Shown one piece after another: positions 1-11,958 of a stretch of DNA of 64,000 nucleotides (within the stretch, counting starts at the first letter, position 1; each line of letters opens with the position of its first letter). The stretch comes from Paramacrobiotus metropolitanus (Eukaryota; Tardigrada; Eutardigrada; Parachela; Macrobiotidae). The translations under genes and the position numbers were made by a program. The notes beneath the pieces are model-generated. The model searched no databases. It was not told the DNA's origin and was given only the letters and a program-made list of their open reading frames with translations. Location: contig NW_026570276.1 of assembly GCF_019649055.1 (NCBI RefSeq), forward strand, positions 558,001-622,000, given 5' to 3'.

Positions 1-240
1 GGAGATAATTTCCAAAACTAGCAACCTTTAAGTACTAACAATCCTTAAGTACTACAATTTTTAAAAATTTTTTTAGACCTTCTCCAAAACTTAAGATTTT
101 CTCAAAGATAAAGGTAGGAACGTTTGTGCGATGCCTTATTTTATAAAATTATGAACTTATTGAAAAAATCAATCTTGATTTAGGAGATAATTTCCAAAAA
201 ATAAGGACGTAAGGATATATGAATCTATTGATATTGGTAA
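1..240 (-). repeat. AT-rich repeat, inverted partner of 18240-18545
   Basis: The phrase ggagataatttccaaaa occurs at the window edge and again near 182, giving a period of about 181 bp. The reverse complement of the whole block matches 18240-18490 closely, including the segment around cttacgtcctta. It is probably the end of a dispersed or tandem repeat family. No coding potential is visible. The left end is cut by the window. Confidence 0.6.
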
Positions 241-557
241 TACGTGACACAGACGTTTTGCAATATTAACTTATATTTTTAATGGGATAAGTTCTTTAAT
301 TATCATTTAATAAACATTAAGACTGAATATAGATAATTTTTCCTTACAAAAAGATGTCCTTCGTGTATATATTTGTATTTGCACGAATATGCCCAAGGAA
401 ATGTTTAGCTTGTTTGTGCCTAGTTCCGAGTCATTTCCAATCCCTGCAAGGCAGTGGCCAATGCATTTAAGCCACGCCCGGTAGCCATTGAACAAATCTA
501 ACACAAGAACAGCCACGACTTCGTTGGTAGAATGGGCGTTACAAGTAGAATTCCATT

Positions 558-713
558 ATGACGTTAAACAGCTCGGTGTCAACCAGGGAATACATAGCCG
601 AAGACGCCGGAGCGATTGTTCAGGACGTGCTCGACAGCATCGTTCCCGCCCGCACCAAATATGCGGTGCCTATTATGGAGTCACTAACACGCGTTAATCC
701 TGGCGAAGGCTAA
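558..713 (+). other. Candidate coding exon upstream of GPCR-1, conserved at GPCR-3
   Basis: A 51-residue reading frame starts at ATG 558 and stops at 711-713. The DNA is closely similar to 29170-29360, at the same relative place upstream of GPCR-3. The shared frame reads TL..SV.TR..I...A.AIV, then AVP.IME, and the one length difference (three bases near AVP/IME) keeps this frame. That favours coding, but a second frame (YDVK.LG.NQ, then SDCS) is also partly conserved. No known family is recognised. It may be the last exon of a gene co-duplicated with the receptor, or a non-coding upstream block. Confidence 0.3.
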
Positions 714-1207
714 ACGCCCTCCCAAATACAACAGCGGGTTTAACAAAACATATTTTGCTTGTATAAGTGAATAGTAAGAAATGATGAAACTATCGGCTGT
801 TACCGAGACAGGTCTCGTGCTTAATTTACGAGCGAAGGAAGAATGTCGTGATATTACTCATCCGGTATGATTGTGCAATTTCTTTTTACTGCTGTTTCTG
901 AGCGTCTGATTGTTCGTGGTATGGCCTCAGTCGTAATACGGTATTTCAGAAAGCGCCGACATTTGTCTTTTTGTTGTTTACTTCAGTAACGGATATGGTG
1001 TCATTTAGGGTGTTTGTTATTCGACTGATCGTCTAACTCGATGTTATTAATTTGAGATCCGCTTAATGTCGGAAATTTAGCCAAAGGGCAAGCATGCCGT
1101 TGTAAATAGTATGCCGATTGCTAGATTACTGAAACAGCGTTATTAGAAAATTAATAATCACAACTTTGAGCAACGGATTATTCCACGCATGACAATATTA
1201 TCTTGTC

Positions 1208-1216
1208 TATAAATAG
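1208..1216 (+). promoter_or_regulatory. TATA-like box of GPCR-1
   Basis: TATAAATAG begins 30 bp before the chosen ATG at 1238. GPCR-3 has a related TATATAG at 29849-29855 in an otherwise conserved block of about 180 bp. If the box is used, transcription would start almost at the ATG, implying a very short leader. The box could also be chance in AT-rich DNA. Confidence 0.35.
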
Positions 1217-1237
1217 AATTTCACTGTAATCATCATT

Positions 1238-3446
1238 ATGGCTGCTGCATACGATAGGCTGAATGGAGATCCGCACCATCCGTCCAACAATTCAAATGGC
1301 ACGAATTGGATCATTTATGCCGAGGATAACGCAGTTCTCGGCTTTGGTCAACACAAGGATTCTAACCATTCACGTCACGGGAAATACAATGATGCCCAGA
1401 TTAATAATGCACACTATATCTTTGGCTGTCTATGGGTGTGTTTGCTGATCCTGTGCACCGTCGGCAATGCGCTTAACTTGGCCGTGCTGCTACGGAGTGT
1501 GAAAACATGGAAAATGTCCGCTTGTCATTATATGATCGCTACCGCCGTAGCCGATCTGGCATCACTGTAAGCGTGCAAATTAATTGCATGCAAGGGAAAT
1601 GTAATACTTCGATTTTTCTCATATTTTGGTCAGTTTAGTTATACGTTTTCATAAACTGGTCAGCGTCCCGTGCACCGTCCCCATTTGGTGCGCTAATTCC
1701 TGTGGTTTGTTTTTGAAAATTTTTAAGTAGGTGACTGTAGGTCTATGCTTGGGAAAATTTACGAGCGATTTTTGTTACATTAAGAAAAAATTTCTGAAAA
1801 CGTCGTTTTGCTGTGTAATTTTTGGTACATGGGATGGAATTTTACACTTGCAGTGACCAAAGTACGTGTACGAAGACGAAATGTTATAGGGAGAATGTTA
1901 GTAAAAGCGCAAATTGGATGTGTTGTAGGTGGTTGACGCTTCCGTATCTCCTCCAGGTGATAACTCTAGGACGGACTGTTCATACACCATCGATTGCTTT
2001 TGGTGTTGTGCCGTGGCTGGTTGAAACATCCATGTGGCTCTCTGATTGGTTAGTGAACAAATAATGTGGACTTTATATTATGTGAACGAATAATGAGAAC
2101 TTGCAGTCTGTCTTGCACTTCAAAAGTCTGTCTTTGATAGACTGTCCTCCACTGTCTTGCACTTCCGGTTTATCAAAGTTTATGATTTTTGCAGTCACTT
2201 TCCCTTGATTTTTTAAACGGTTGCTACTTGTTCCGTTGTTGAGCAGTAACAACTGTTTAGGGCACAGCAACAAGGCGCGGCTGCCAATCCGGCTGGTAAA
2301 TTTTGTCACTAGTTTGTCAGTTTCACTTTCATTACGGTAAAATCGTTCGTGCCGCTATTGGCAACCTGTACGCATAAAACACGCCACGAAAGTTTTTGAA
2401 GTTCAATCGCTGGAAAACCGACGTTGAAATAGGCTTAGCACTGATACCAGGAAAATTAACGACTGCCGGCTGTCAACACATCCAGTTATTTCAAACGAGA
2501 TTTACTGCCTAAATAGGGTTTGTCTCCTGTTTATCCGTGAACATGACAGCTTTTTTTCTGTATTGCAGGATTCTGGTGGTGTTTTCTTGGGAGCGCCTAT
2601 TGGTGATCCTCAGCCCACTTCGCTTCCGCTGGCTGCAAAGGGTGTCGGTAGCACACATTATCATCCTAATCCTGCTGATTTTATCGTTTCTCTTGAACAT
2701 GATTGATTTTGTGGTGAACTACGCGGACCCGCATATCTTAGCGTACGGCGCACGTTTCGGCATTGATGCCGACAAATCTGTGGGCTGGATTCATCAGTGG
2801 CTTTCAGTCCATGCAACAGCCAAAGTACGCTATCAGCAGGATTTTGGCGGTAGATTGTGATTTAGAAGAGACGTGCGCAGCGCCGTTACTGAAGAACGAA
2901 ATTCAAAATCCTCCAATTATGTTGCAATTTTACGTCTTGCAGATTGTTGCACGCTTGTTAACCTTTCTTCTTGTCCTCATTCCGACCGGCGGTGTTATCA
3001 TATTTCTTACATACTATCGCCGTTCGACGATAAATAAGATGCGGATTACTCCCAACGCCGGCAATGAATCCTGTGAAGCGGTATCGCGAGGCACCTATAA
3101 CAGCATCAACGTCATCTTGCTCAGTAGTGCCGCGCTGTTTCTGTCAGTGCGCGCGCCACAGACGTTCCAGATGTGCGTGCTGGCCGGTAACAGTTCAGTT
3201 GCTCTGTATAACGCCGATGATTCGGTTACGGCGGTAGCTGATGATTTCATCAACCTAAGTAGTTTGGCTGGTTACGCGTTTAATTTCTACGTTTATCTGA
3301 TCACCGAGCGGCAGTATCGACGGCGCTTCATGGATGTCGTTGTCCGGCCGCTGTTATCCTGTTGTACGACAACACTGCCGCTCTCCGACAAAGAATCCTG
3401 CCAAGTGGAAGAAGGCAACCCGGTCAGCTCATTAACGTCAGTTTAA
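1238..3446 (+). CDS. Rhodopsin-like GPCR, copy 1 of a local array (intact)
   Basis: This is a seven-transmembrane receptor of the plasma membrane; the ligand is unknown. Four exons, 1238-1566, 1929-2048, 2569-2824 and 2943-3446, are joined by GT-AG introns of phase 2, 2 and 0, and give 402 residues. Exon 1 holds a polar N-terminus with an NGT glycosylation site, TM1 (LCTVGNALNL, with the GN of class A receptors) and the start of TM2 (AVADLASL, with its conserved D). Exon 2 carries WLTLPYLLQ and TM3 (VPWLVETSMWLSDW). Exon 3 begins ILVVFSWERLL, where WER stands in for DRY, and holds TM4. Exon 4 holds TM5-7, with NFYVYL in place of NPxxY, then ERQYRRRF and a CC pair. The C-terminus is TSV, a class I PDZ-ligand pattern. 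The closest relative is GPCR-3, with the same exon lengths. A nematode-like or tardigrade-like orphan or chemosensory role is only inference. Confidence 0.85.
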
Positions 3447-4427
3447 TGCCGGCATCCGCTATTATGGACTTCCGGCATTCGGAGCAGGAGCATCCGACTA
3501 TTGCTGGATGTCAATGGTGTCCAACAATCTACTGCAAAATATAAGACAGCTGGTAACGGAAACCGAAGCATAGATAGAAAAGCACGACTGCGCCAAATTC
3601 GACGCGGAAGTATACCCAGGATGACTGCATACCCAGGTGCGATTTGCTATCACGTAAACACACACAACGTTTTCCTGGCCCTACCAGATCTGAAAAGTTT
3701 ATCATTCATCCATCTTCAAAACTTTCAAGAAGCCGAAAATAACCGGATATTATCAAGCGTACCAGAGACGTCACGCAGACGCAAAGACGTTATTGTGTCG
3801 AAATGCAATTGTTCGCACAGTTTTCCCTTTTATACGAGTTTTGCATAACTTTCTCTCTTATGTTCATTATCCTGGTTTGTGAAATAACAAAGTATTAATG
3901 CTATTAATTTCTTGCTGCTCTCGCTCAATTAACGCTCCGTTCACCACACTGAAGAGCGTTCCAGTTTACACCTTAAACTACATCGTTGTGCGCCTTTATC
4001 GAAACGCTTTAGTTCTCCGCTTTTATAGATACTAAAGAGCAGCAACGCAGGTTAGTACCAAAAAATCTCCAGTGTTGGGAAAATTAGTGTTTTTCACCAA
4101 ACCATGGTCAGCAGCAATGAGCCGGGAAGATATAAAACATTTGTTAGTGGCGACGATAACGCTGTTATCTAAACGACCGGCAGGTACGCGACAATATTCG
4201 TCATATTTAGTATATTATTTATCATGCATAGCCGGAAATTTGTGATCCGCGACATTGTGAAGTTGAACGTACGCTTTGTTATGACATCCAATCATCCAGT
4301 GTGATAAACCAGGGTCAACGAGCGGAAAATACCTAATTGGTTTTCATTTGGTACCAGTATTTTCAGCTACTTCGTTGCCGGCCATGTGAGCCTTTATTGC
4401 GAAATAAAATTAATGCCCACAAATCAT
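3447..4427. other. Downstream flank of GPCR-1, no gene seen
   Basis: The first part (to about 3900) is similar to the downstream flank of GPCR-3 (32440-32890), so the duplicated unit extends past the stop codon and probably includes the 3' UTR. The rest holds nothing recognisable up to the transposon at 4428. An open frame at 3501-3848 is not shared as protein with the GPCR-3 flank. Confidence 0.5.
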
Positions 4428-6754
4428 GGCCAAGGTCAAAAAGAGGAAGGAATAATTAAAGGAAGGAAATTTTTTTGGTCAAAAAGAGGAAAGAATATTT
4501 AAAGGAAGGAATGTTTTTTGATCAAAAAGGAAGAAAATTTCGATGGTAAAAAAAATGAGAAAATTTCGGAAACCGCTCATTTCGGAAACCAAACATTTCG
4601 AAAAGAAAACAAAAGAAAGATAAGATTACAATACATAAGAACACATAAAAAAGAGTAACAACGTAAAAAAACATAATAAAACTTAAGAGACAAATAACAA
4701 AAATAGGGAAACCTCAGAAACCTAAGAAAACCAGAATAACATAAGGAAACCTAAGAAAACCATTTAATTACGAAACGTAATTAAGAAACCTAATTAAGAA
4801 CATTAGAAAACCCAAGAAACCTAAGAAAACATTTGAATAATACCAAGAAAACCACCTAATTAGAACCCTAATTAAAGAACCTAATCATGAACTTAAGAAA
4901 ATCAAGAAACCTTAAAGTCATTTGAACAGTAACATAAGAAAGTATAAGAAAACCGAAGGAAATATTTCGAAATATACGGTTTTGAAATGAATGGTTTCCG
5001 AAATGAACGGACACCGCAGCGGGATAACACACAACAGACAAGAGCTTTGCGCCGTTTTCGCGTGGGCTATACTAGTAACTTTTTAGTCTGCGACTCTGCG
5101 TTCATGCAATAACTGTATTGCGGTGACTCTCAGATCGCTACATCTCAGCATACCGCTACATCTCAGCTCTCTGCCGGCTGATCCGAAAAGGCTGCGTTTT
5201 GAAAGAAGCTTGCGAATATGCAAAGTACATAGCAGGCGTTTAGCACATCAGCACCAACAGATCTAATGTACAATAACCGCTAAAAGCGCGTGTAGAGCAA
5301 AGGGTAACTGGCCTGCCCTTCTCTGTGACTTTTTTGAAAGGGAGCAGGGAGCTGCAGGACGTACCTGCCCTTCCCTATGTCTTTTGAAAGGGAGCAGGGA
5401 GCTGCAGGACACAAATACCTACCGGTTGAAAAAGGCGATTTGGACCGTGCTGCAGGATCGTCACAGAAGATGGTTTGCAGGGAAGAATGGGTCTGATTCA
5501 GACCGCTTGCCATTTTTATGGCTTTTGGACCGTTCTGCGAGGCTGCGATGTAGCGATCTGAGAGTCACCGCAATACAGTTAATGATACGTGACTTATCAG
5601 TAGGAGTAAACAGTAAGGCGCCTGCCTTTTTTACAGAGTGCAGTGAAATCAGAAGCAGTGGCAGACAGGGTAAGAAAAGTTGCATATTATAAATTATGTT
5701 GCCATGCGTTATTCCTTATTCACTCATTTCAGTAAAGCACCATGGTCACATGGTGTAGTCTGACGTTCCGGTAGCAAACTCCTGGCTCATGTCTGGTTCT
5801 AGACAAATTCTCGCTAATACCAATTAATGTGACTAATTAATGTGACTAATTAATGTAACAATTATTGTGGCTAATTAATGTGACGCAACTACAGCTAATA
5901 ATAAGTATGGAGCCTTCTGCTCACGATGATGATGTTGAGTACATACGAATCTATCTTTGTGATTATAACAAATGGACACCGGCCCCTCAGTTGACAACTT
6001 GACAATACATTTTACACATTGACAATACATTTAAGAACTCAAAGTTATCGTAGGGTTTCGGAGGGAACTATTTAACAGCAGTTAATTTTTCGTTGGTTTG
6101 ACAACAATTAATATCTCCTTGATCCTGAGTTTTTCGGCTGCTATTCAGCGTACATTGTGGAATTTGTGGTCAGATGCTTTTACTAATTTTGTGTTTACTT
6201 GAGTACTTCTTTTGCGGTTGCTTATTTTGTGGCCTGCTAACTTATCTATGTGAACATACTTTGCTTTGTTTTAGTTTAACACTGAAACTTTGAATTTGCA
6301 GCATATTAATTAGAATATCATAACAGTATAATCGAAAGACCGCATCATTATTTAAACGTCAGGCTTCTAAAACATTCGGTAAGAACAGTTTGCGCCGTTT
6401 GTACTCTTATCGTAAAATTAATAGGTCTGGCTGTAACGCTTAGGTATTCTAGCATTACTTGATCAAACGGACAGTAACGTACTTATTTCCTAAAACTTAA
6501 TTATTTAAGTACTTAATTTCCAAAACTTTTTACAAATTTTCTTAGCGCATTAACTGCAGAGAAATGTTTTCTTGTTTTTGACCATCGAAATTTCTTTCCT
6601 TTTTTGACCACGAAAATTTCCTTATCTTTTTTTTCCATCGAAATTTTCTTCCTTTCTGGTCAAAAAAAACATTCCTTCCTTTAAATATTCCTTCCTCTTT
6701 TTGACCATGAAATTTCCTTCCTTTATTTATTCCTTCCTCTTTTTGACCTTGGCC
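4428..6754 (+). mobile_element. Non-autonomous TIR DNA transposon, copy A
   Basis: The element begins GGCCAAGGTCAAAAAGAGG and ends with the reverse complement, ccttggcc. The terminal inverted repeats are long and made of imperfect tandem units around ggtcaaaaagaggaagga. No transposase is visible in 2.3 kb, so it is non-autonomous. Its left flank is caaatcat (4420-4427) and its right flank tgatatta (6755-6762). These do not match each other but match the flanks of copy B at 15140-17539, where each 8-mer is found exactly. Target duplications of 8 bp exclude Tc1/mariner. They do not fit the hAT consensus well, so the superfamily is left open (Merlin- or P-like are options). Confidence 0.85.
5111..5580. 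mobile_element. MITE nested in copy A
   Basis: Inverted arms of about 35 bp begin aactgtattgcggtgactct at 5111 and end with its complement at 5580. Both sides are flanked by AAT, possibly a 3-bp target duplication. The same nested structure is present in copy B at 16302-16772, so it entered before the larger element spread. It has no coding content. Confidence 0.55.
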
Positions 6755-6829
6755 TGATATTATGGTAAATGCCAGTACTGCATAATAACAGTATGCAACA
6801 CATACTATGTAATCATACAATTTATATTA

Positions 6830-6960
6830 GGCCACGCTCAACTGACCTTTCCAGCTAAATTTATTTCTTTAAGCATACCACGGTAGTCTACTACCATTGT
6901 ACAAAAAACGATATTTTTTTGAATTTGGAGGCGGACATACTGCCCTGGTTAGAGAATTCA
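6830..6960 (+). repeat. Dispersed repeat, direct partner of 17927-18055
   Basis: About 130 bp containing gtctactacc and gaatttggaggcgga match 17927-18055 at roughly 90% by eye. Each copy lies a short way beyond an end of one of the two facing transposons. They are now in direct orientation. If the 8.4 kb interior has been inverted, they were once in inverted orientation. Confidence 0.6.
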
Positions 6961-7189
6961 AAGTACTCGTATGCTAAGTGTGCTTCAACGGTGCTTTGGC
7001 AGTTGTAGCGCAGGAAGAATTTCGCGACGGCAATCTTTGTATGGTCAAATAACCGGCAGAATTCTCATCCAACTAAATTTTCGGATTGCCAAAAAAGCAG
7101 ACACGGAATTCATAAAAATTGACTGGTTGCTGCAAATCCACAAACTAATTGAAAGGTAAGTAGCCGCGCGCAGGTGGGGCTGCTGATGC

Positions 7190-7440
7190 AACTGACCAGG
7201 GCCATGCATCACCTGCTCCCGGCTCCGAAAAATTTCTTTTTTTGCAGGAAGACAGGGTAAACCTTTGGTGTACTTAAAAAATATTTTCATCGACCATGGT
7301 TAAGTGCGCGTGGCTAAACTTCATTAATATATGCAGCACTATGTATCGGAATACCATAACAGGTAAGCGAACAATGTCAGAGGTATGCAAGAAATACGTG
7401 TTATCAGTAGTCTGATACTTTTTATTTTTATTAAAAATTA
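7190..7440 (+). repeat. Dispersed repeat family, first of three copies
   Basis: This block (ctcccggctccga, a purine tract with gcaggaagaca, then a catggttaagtgcgcgtggc core, then aatgtcagagg) recurs at 7976-8180 and, more diverged, at 24770-24990. All copies are in the same orientation. There is no open frame of note. It is probably part of a degraded transposon family. Confidence 0.6.
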
Positions 7441-7552
7441 CTGCTGTTAATAATCAAGAAAAATTAGAAAAGTTGTGAAGATTGTGGGTAGCGATAACGC
7501 GTATTCTATTTGTGCCACCGTGTGTATGATACTCTGTTGCGGGACGTTTCTC

Positions 7553-7840
7553 CATTTCCTGATATAAGGGGCAAAACTAGGCGCCTTCCACCGTTCCCCT
7601 GTACTGCTGCCGTCCCCCGCCTGGAGTGTGACGTTACCGGTTACGGCAATACGAGTACATACATGTATGGTTAAATCTGGCGCGGTACATAAGCGCCACG
7701 TACAGCCACAACGTAAACCTCCAACTTCTGAAGTAAGAATCTGAACGATAAGCAAACCAATAAATTCTTCACACAACCTCCAACCGGGTGACGGCAGCAG
7801 TACAGGGGAACGGTGGAAGATGCCTGGTTTTGCCCCCTAT
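7553..7840. mobile_element. Foldback element with arms of about 50 bp
   Basis: The left arm (around gccttccaccgttcccctg) is complementary to the right arm (around caggggaacggtggaag) at 7788-7840. The arms are separated by about 180 bp that includes a segment also found near 33156 (ctggcgcg.tacat). Target duplication is not clear. Confidence 0.5.
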
Positions 7841-7975
7841 ACATGCTAGTACTATATATGCATACGAGTATAGTAATTTAATTTTGGTGCCAGCCAACAT
7901 CGGTACTTCACTAGGTAGTAGGTGATTCCCCATATATGCGGGTCCTTTCACATTATTAACGAACCGAACACTTTC

Positions 7976-8180
7976 GCTACTCCCGGCTCCGACAAATTTA
8001 ATTTTTTGCAGGAAGACAAAGTAACCCTTGGAAACACTTAGAAAAATATTTCCATCGGCCATGGTTGAGTGGGCGTGGCCAAACTAAAATTTCAATGGTA
8101 ATACATGCAGTACTATTTATTAAGGGAATACCGTAATAGTGTACCGTATAATGTCAGAGGTTTTCACAAATTCGCGTAAT
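7976..8180 (+). repeat. Dispersed repeat family, second copy
   Basis: This is a direct copy of 7190-7440, sharing ctcccggctccga, the gcaggaagaca tract, the ccatggttgagtgggcgtgg core and aatgtcagagg. It lies just beyond the foldback element at 7553-7840, so that element sits between two direct copies. Confidence 0.6.
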
Positions 8181-8185
8181 CAGTA

Positions 8186-8250
8186 TTTAAATAGTATTTA
8201 CTGTAAATAGTATTTACTGTAAATAGTATTTACTGTAAATAGTATTTATT
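8186..8250 (+). repeat. Short tandem repeat, 17-bp unit
   Basis: Four consecutive units of the type aatagtatttactgta. Low complexity with no further function evident. Confidence 0.8.
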
Positions 8251-8488
8251 AATTGCTAATTTTTTATTGGTCTTCTTTTGTATTTACAAATATCTATACG
8301 AAGTACAGATACTCGTCAAAACCTTTTTGAATTATCTTTTTCATATTAGATCTTAAAATTATGAGCTTTGAAGAGGTAATGCAGCTTTATGCACATAATA
8401 ATTTAATTTTTTCAGTAATTTTTTAAAATAATTTTTTTCTATGGCGTCGGGTTAAGTACGTCAGGCTTTTCAGCTGATAATAGGACGA

Positions 8489-9214
8489 CTCGGCAAATTG
8501 GGATTTGACCTGGTACGTAGCAGCAAATCCGTGTACATCCGCAGGAACGTTCGCTGTCGCGCACTACGTAACGCTTTTTTGCATTGCTTGATGTTATCTG
8601 GCCGCCTAAGGATTTGTTTACGTAGGCGTGAAATCCGTTTGCGCGCGCAACATCCGGTTAGAAAGTTATGGACGAATCAACATTCCAAAAAGTTTGAGTG
8701 CATTCAGGTGTATGTACCAAAAGCGGCATTATTAACCAATCTTATTCAAATTCTGCAAGCAAATGAACACGAGCGTACAGATCGTTTTTACACCGAACCA
8801 GAGGCACCATTTTTTTCAAATTTCAAAACTGAATTTCAAAACTTTTAAAATTCAGTTTAAAATTTAAGAAATGCTAGAACCGTGTTTCGGTGTTAAAACG
8901 ATCCTCATGAATATGACAATTGTGCATTTATATGCAAAATTTAAAGAAGATCGGTCCATAATGAGACTTTTGGTACATCTGAATGGATTTAAACTTTTTT
9001 GAATTTTAATTCACCCATAACCCCATAACTTTCCAATCGGATGTTGCGCGCACAAACGGATTTCACGCCTACGTATACAAATCCTCGGGCTGCCAAAATT
9101 AATAACATGAAGCACTGCAAAAACGTGCTTGGGAGTGCGCGACAGCAAACGTTCCCGTGGATGTACACGAATTTGGTGCTATGTACCGGGTCAAATCCTT
9201 TAAAGGAAACTTAA
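8489..9214. mobile_element. Foldback element, almost a full-length imperfect palindrome
   Basis: The left end ggatttgacctggtac is the complement of the right end gtaccgggtcaaatcc. Similarity continues inward for over 300 bp per arm (for example gcgcgcaacatccgg against ccggatgttgcgcgc, with a few changes). The open frame at 8498-8848 lies in one arm and is not protein-like. A related terminal sequence (gctgtcgcgc, then tccacggcaactt) flanks the element at 19015-20106, so the two belong to one family. No clean target duplication is seen. Confidence 0.75.
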
Positions 9215-9528
9215 ACGCCTCGTGTCACATAGTACTATGTACGACATTAATCAAAAATGAGCGCCTATAATAAACAGAGTGCGAAAAGGGGTGCCTGTAA
9301 CGTTTCGTTTTATTAACTGTGATTATTATTATATAAATCAAAAAAATTAGCACCGTATTTTAGACGAAAGATTCTGACTTACTACTTAGGTGACAGACTT
9401 TTCCGATGTGACCAAAAGACAAGCAAAAGTTCTGTTTTCTTAAACATAATAAGCCTTCGCTCGCTTTGGTGATTTGCACAAAAAGATTCACCAATGCGCC
9501 ACAGTAACCGCAATGACGATATGGAAAC

Positions 9529-9983
9529 CAGGCCCGCCACAAGGTTTTTGGAAAGGGGGGGGGGCGCTTGCCCCCGGCGCAGTTTTGCCAAAAATGCGCA
9601 GGGGGGGGCGCACTATTTTTTGGCCGCCGCCGGGGGGCGCTTAATAAAAAAAAATATTTTTAATTTATTTTTATTTTTGAACCGTATTTTGGCCCGACAA
9701 AAACCGTCGATCGGTAGATGGTACTATCCTGTGTCTGGTTTTAAAATGTTTTTGAAGCTTTGAGAACACGCAGATTACTAAATTCGAACCACAAATTTCA
9801 AATTTCATTAATTTGTAAATTAAAAAAATTAAAAAACGTACGGAACCAGGGCAGTAAAATCGGCGCCGGGGCGGCGGAGCCCTTCTCGGCCGTCAGGACG
9901 GCGCGCCGGGGGGGCGGTCAAAAATCCGGGAAAGGGGGGGGCGACCGCCGGTGCGCCCCCCCCCCCCCTTTCTGGCGGGCCTG
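9529..9983. mobile_element. hAT-type MITE with exact 8-bp target duplication
   Basis: The 455-bp element starts CAGGCCCGCCA and ends TGGCGGGCCTG. The 8-mer ATGGAAAC flanks it on both sides (9521-9528 and 9984-9991). The target duplication has T at position 2 and A at position 7, the hAT preference, and the termini start with CAG as hAT ends do. The interior has long runs of G and C next to the ends and no transposase. Reading frames across it are therefore spurious. Confidence 0.85.
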
Positions 9984-10539
9984 ATGGAAACCACAGCAAC
10001 ACTTTCAGTCAAATGCGACGTTCGCTTGCCCATCCGTCTGCAGATGACCGAAATACGGCCTAATGGTTTTCCTACAACTTTTTTAGCCTACTAAGAGCTA
10101 AAGGCGGCGGATAAACTAAAGGCGGTCCGGCGGATGATGTGCTCGGAACTAACGCGCATTCTGAGCTGTTTACAGCTTTACATTAATCATATTATTTTTT
10201 AAATTTTTGGCATCTGTGCTCCTCAAACGAATGTTTCGCGCCCGAACAATTTTCACCTGAATGTGTACAAATCAGTTGACTACGCAAAAGCGTGTTTGGT
10301 GGTGCGTAGAAGCAAAAGCTCCTGTTAAAGTACCCGCGCTACAGTACGTGCGTTTCTGTGCAATTCCCGTTGATATCTAATGAGGAAGGGGGCGTAGCAA
10401 CACACAGAAATTAGACGGCTACAAAATGCCATTGCTAAACCCTGGCTTCCATTTACTTAAAAAATTTCTATAAACCTGTGTTCGATGATTTGAACTTTAT
10501 TGAACTTTCACGTGACCACTCAATCTTCCTTGACAGTAC

Positions 10540-11000
10540 TGGCAGCACTTTACATAAAGTAAGTACTGTACAGATTTTTCACCGATTCACGGATTCACGG
10601 CATTTGGGAAGTATAAATTACTGGCAGTACTTTACATAAAGTAGTGGCAGTACTTTACATAAAGTATGACTTTTCATCGATTCACGGATTCACGGCATCT
10701 GTGAAGTAAAAAGTGCTGGCAGTACTATACATAATTAAAGTACTGACTTTTCACCGATTTACGGATTCACGGCATGTGGGAAGTATAAAATACGGGCAGT
10801 ACTTTACATAAAGTACTGACTTTTGATCTATTCACGGAATTAGGTACACGTGGATGGATGCACACTGTGCAGTACTTCACACAAAGTACTGGCTTTTCAC
10901 CAATTCACGGAATTAGGTATATGTGGATGGACGCACACTGTGCAGCACTCTGCACAAAATGCTGAATTTTAAACACGAATTGACGGCATAAGGTATTGCT
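10540..11000 (+). repeat. Degenerate minisatellite, units of about 80-95 bp
   Basis: About six diverged units share ggcagtactttacataaagt, then acttttcaccgattcacgg, then a g-rich spacer. The last units drift to cacactgtgcagtac and acgcacactgtgcag. The divergence between units indicates age. Confidence 0.75.
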
Positions 11001-11958
11001 TTTAACACAAGAGCATTTAGAATAGGTGTTGTACTGACCAACTTGCGGTGAACAGTACTTCCAAACAGAACAGTATTTCCTGTACACGTACTTATCCAAA
11101 TAATTGTACATGCTAACTACTAAAACTGGTAAGTACACTGCAACCAGAATTTGTACGACTTTTTCAAGTTCAGATTTTGGCGTACAGACTTTTCTTTAAA
11201 ATGAAAAACTCCTGCGCATAGCGTTGACCAACATTGCGAGTTGCATTAACCGTAAAGCAACATAATATCCGCCCCGTCTGCTGTCTGTTCATTAATCTTG
11301 CTCGGTAAAAGCGCAACGTATGCAGTTTTGCAGTGTCTGCAGAAGTGTAACAATTTAGCAATTTCATATTCTGGTTTTTCAGGTGTTCGCGACATTGGCA
11401 GATAGTAAAATGTGCAATATACGGCAGAACAAGCAAATTTACTAATCCGTTGACCGGGGTATGGATACCCCTGGCTATGCAAAGTTTACCGAGAACCGCA
11501 ACGAGAAAATAGCGCCAGCCGGCTTCACTACATTTTAATTACACTTTAATTACAGTTAATTACGTTAATATATGTATTATGGGTAGCTTCTAAGAATCAC
11601 ACGACGGTTGCCGTTATCTTGGGAAGACTGAAATAAAGGGTAATAAATTATTAAGTATGCAGCGGAACTAGTAAGCAACTCCCTAAAATATTATTCAGCC
11701 AAGGGGGACAATTACTGAAACGCTAAAATGTGACTTATTGATTGCTTTATTGAGTTGACACACCGGCACACGCACATATTTTTTCTAACGGAGATCTTTG
11801 AGTGTACTATGTTAGTGTAACATTAATGCCGCAGCTAGCAAAGTGAAGAGATCGTAGCAGATCTGCTGGACAGCGGTCGTAATTTGCAAGCAACATTAAA
11901 CTAAACTGTAGTGGTTTAAATTAAGAAAATAATACGCTGTTAATAATATTATTCTGTT

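Noticed and set aside
3501-3848. 115-codon frame after GPCR-1
   Set aside because: It lies in the duplicated downstream flank, and the GPCR-3 counterpart does not keep the frame, so it is probably 3' UTR.
8498-8848. 116-codon frame
   Set aside because: Lies in one arm of a foldback element; the arm's complement is equally conserved, so this is not coding constraint.
9494-9984. Gly/Ala/Arg-rich frames
   Set aside because: They translate the G and C runs of the hAT MITE.
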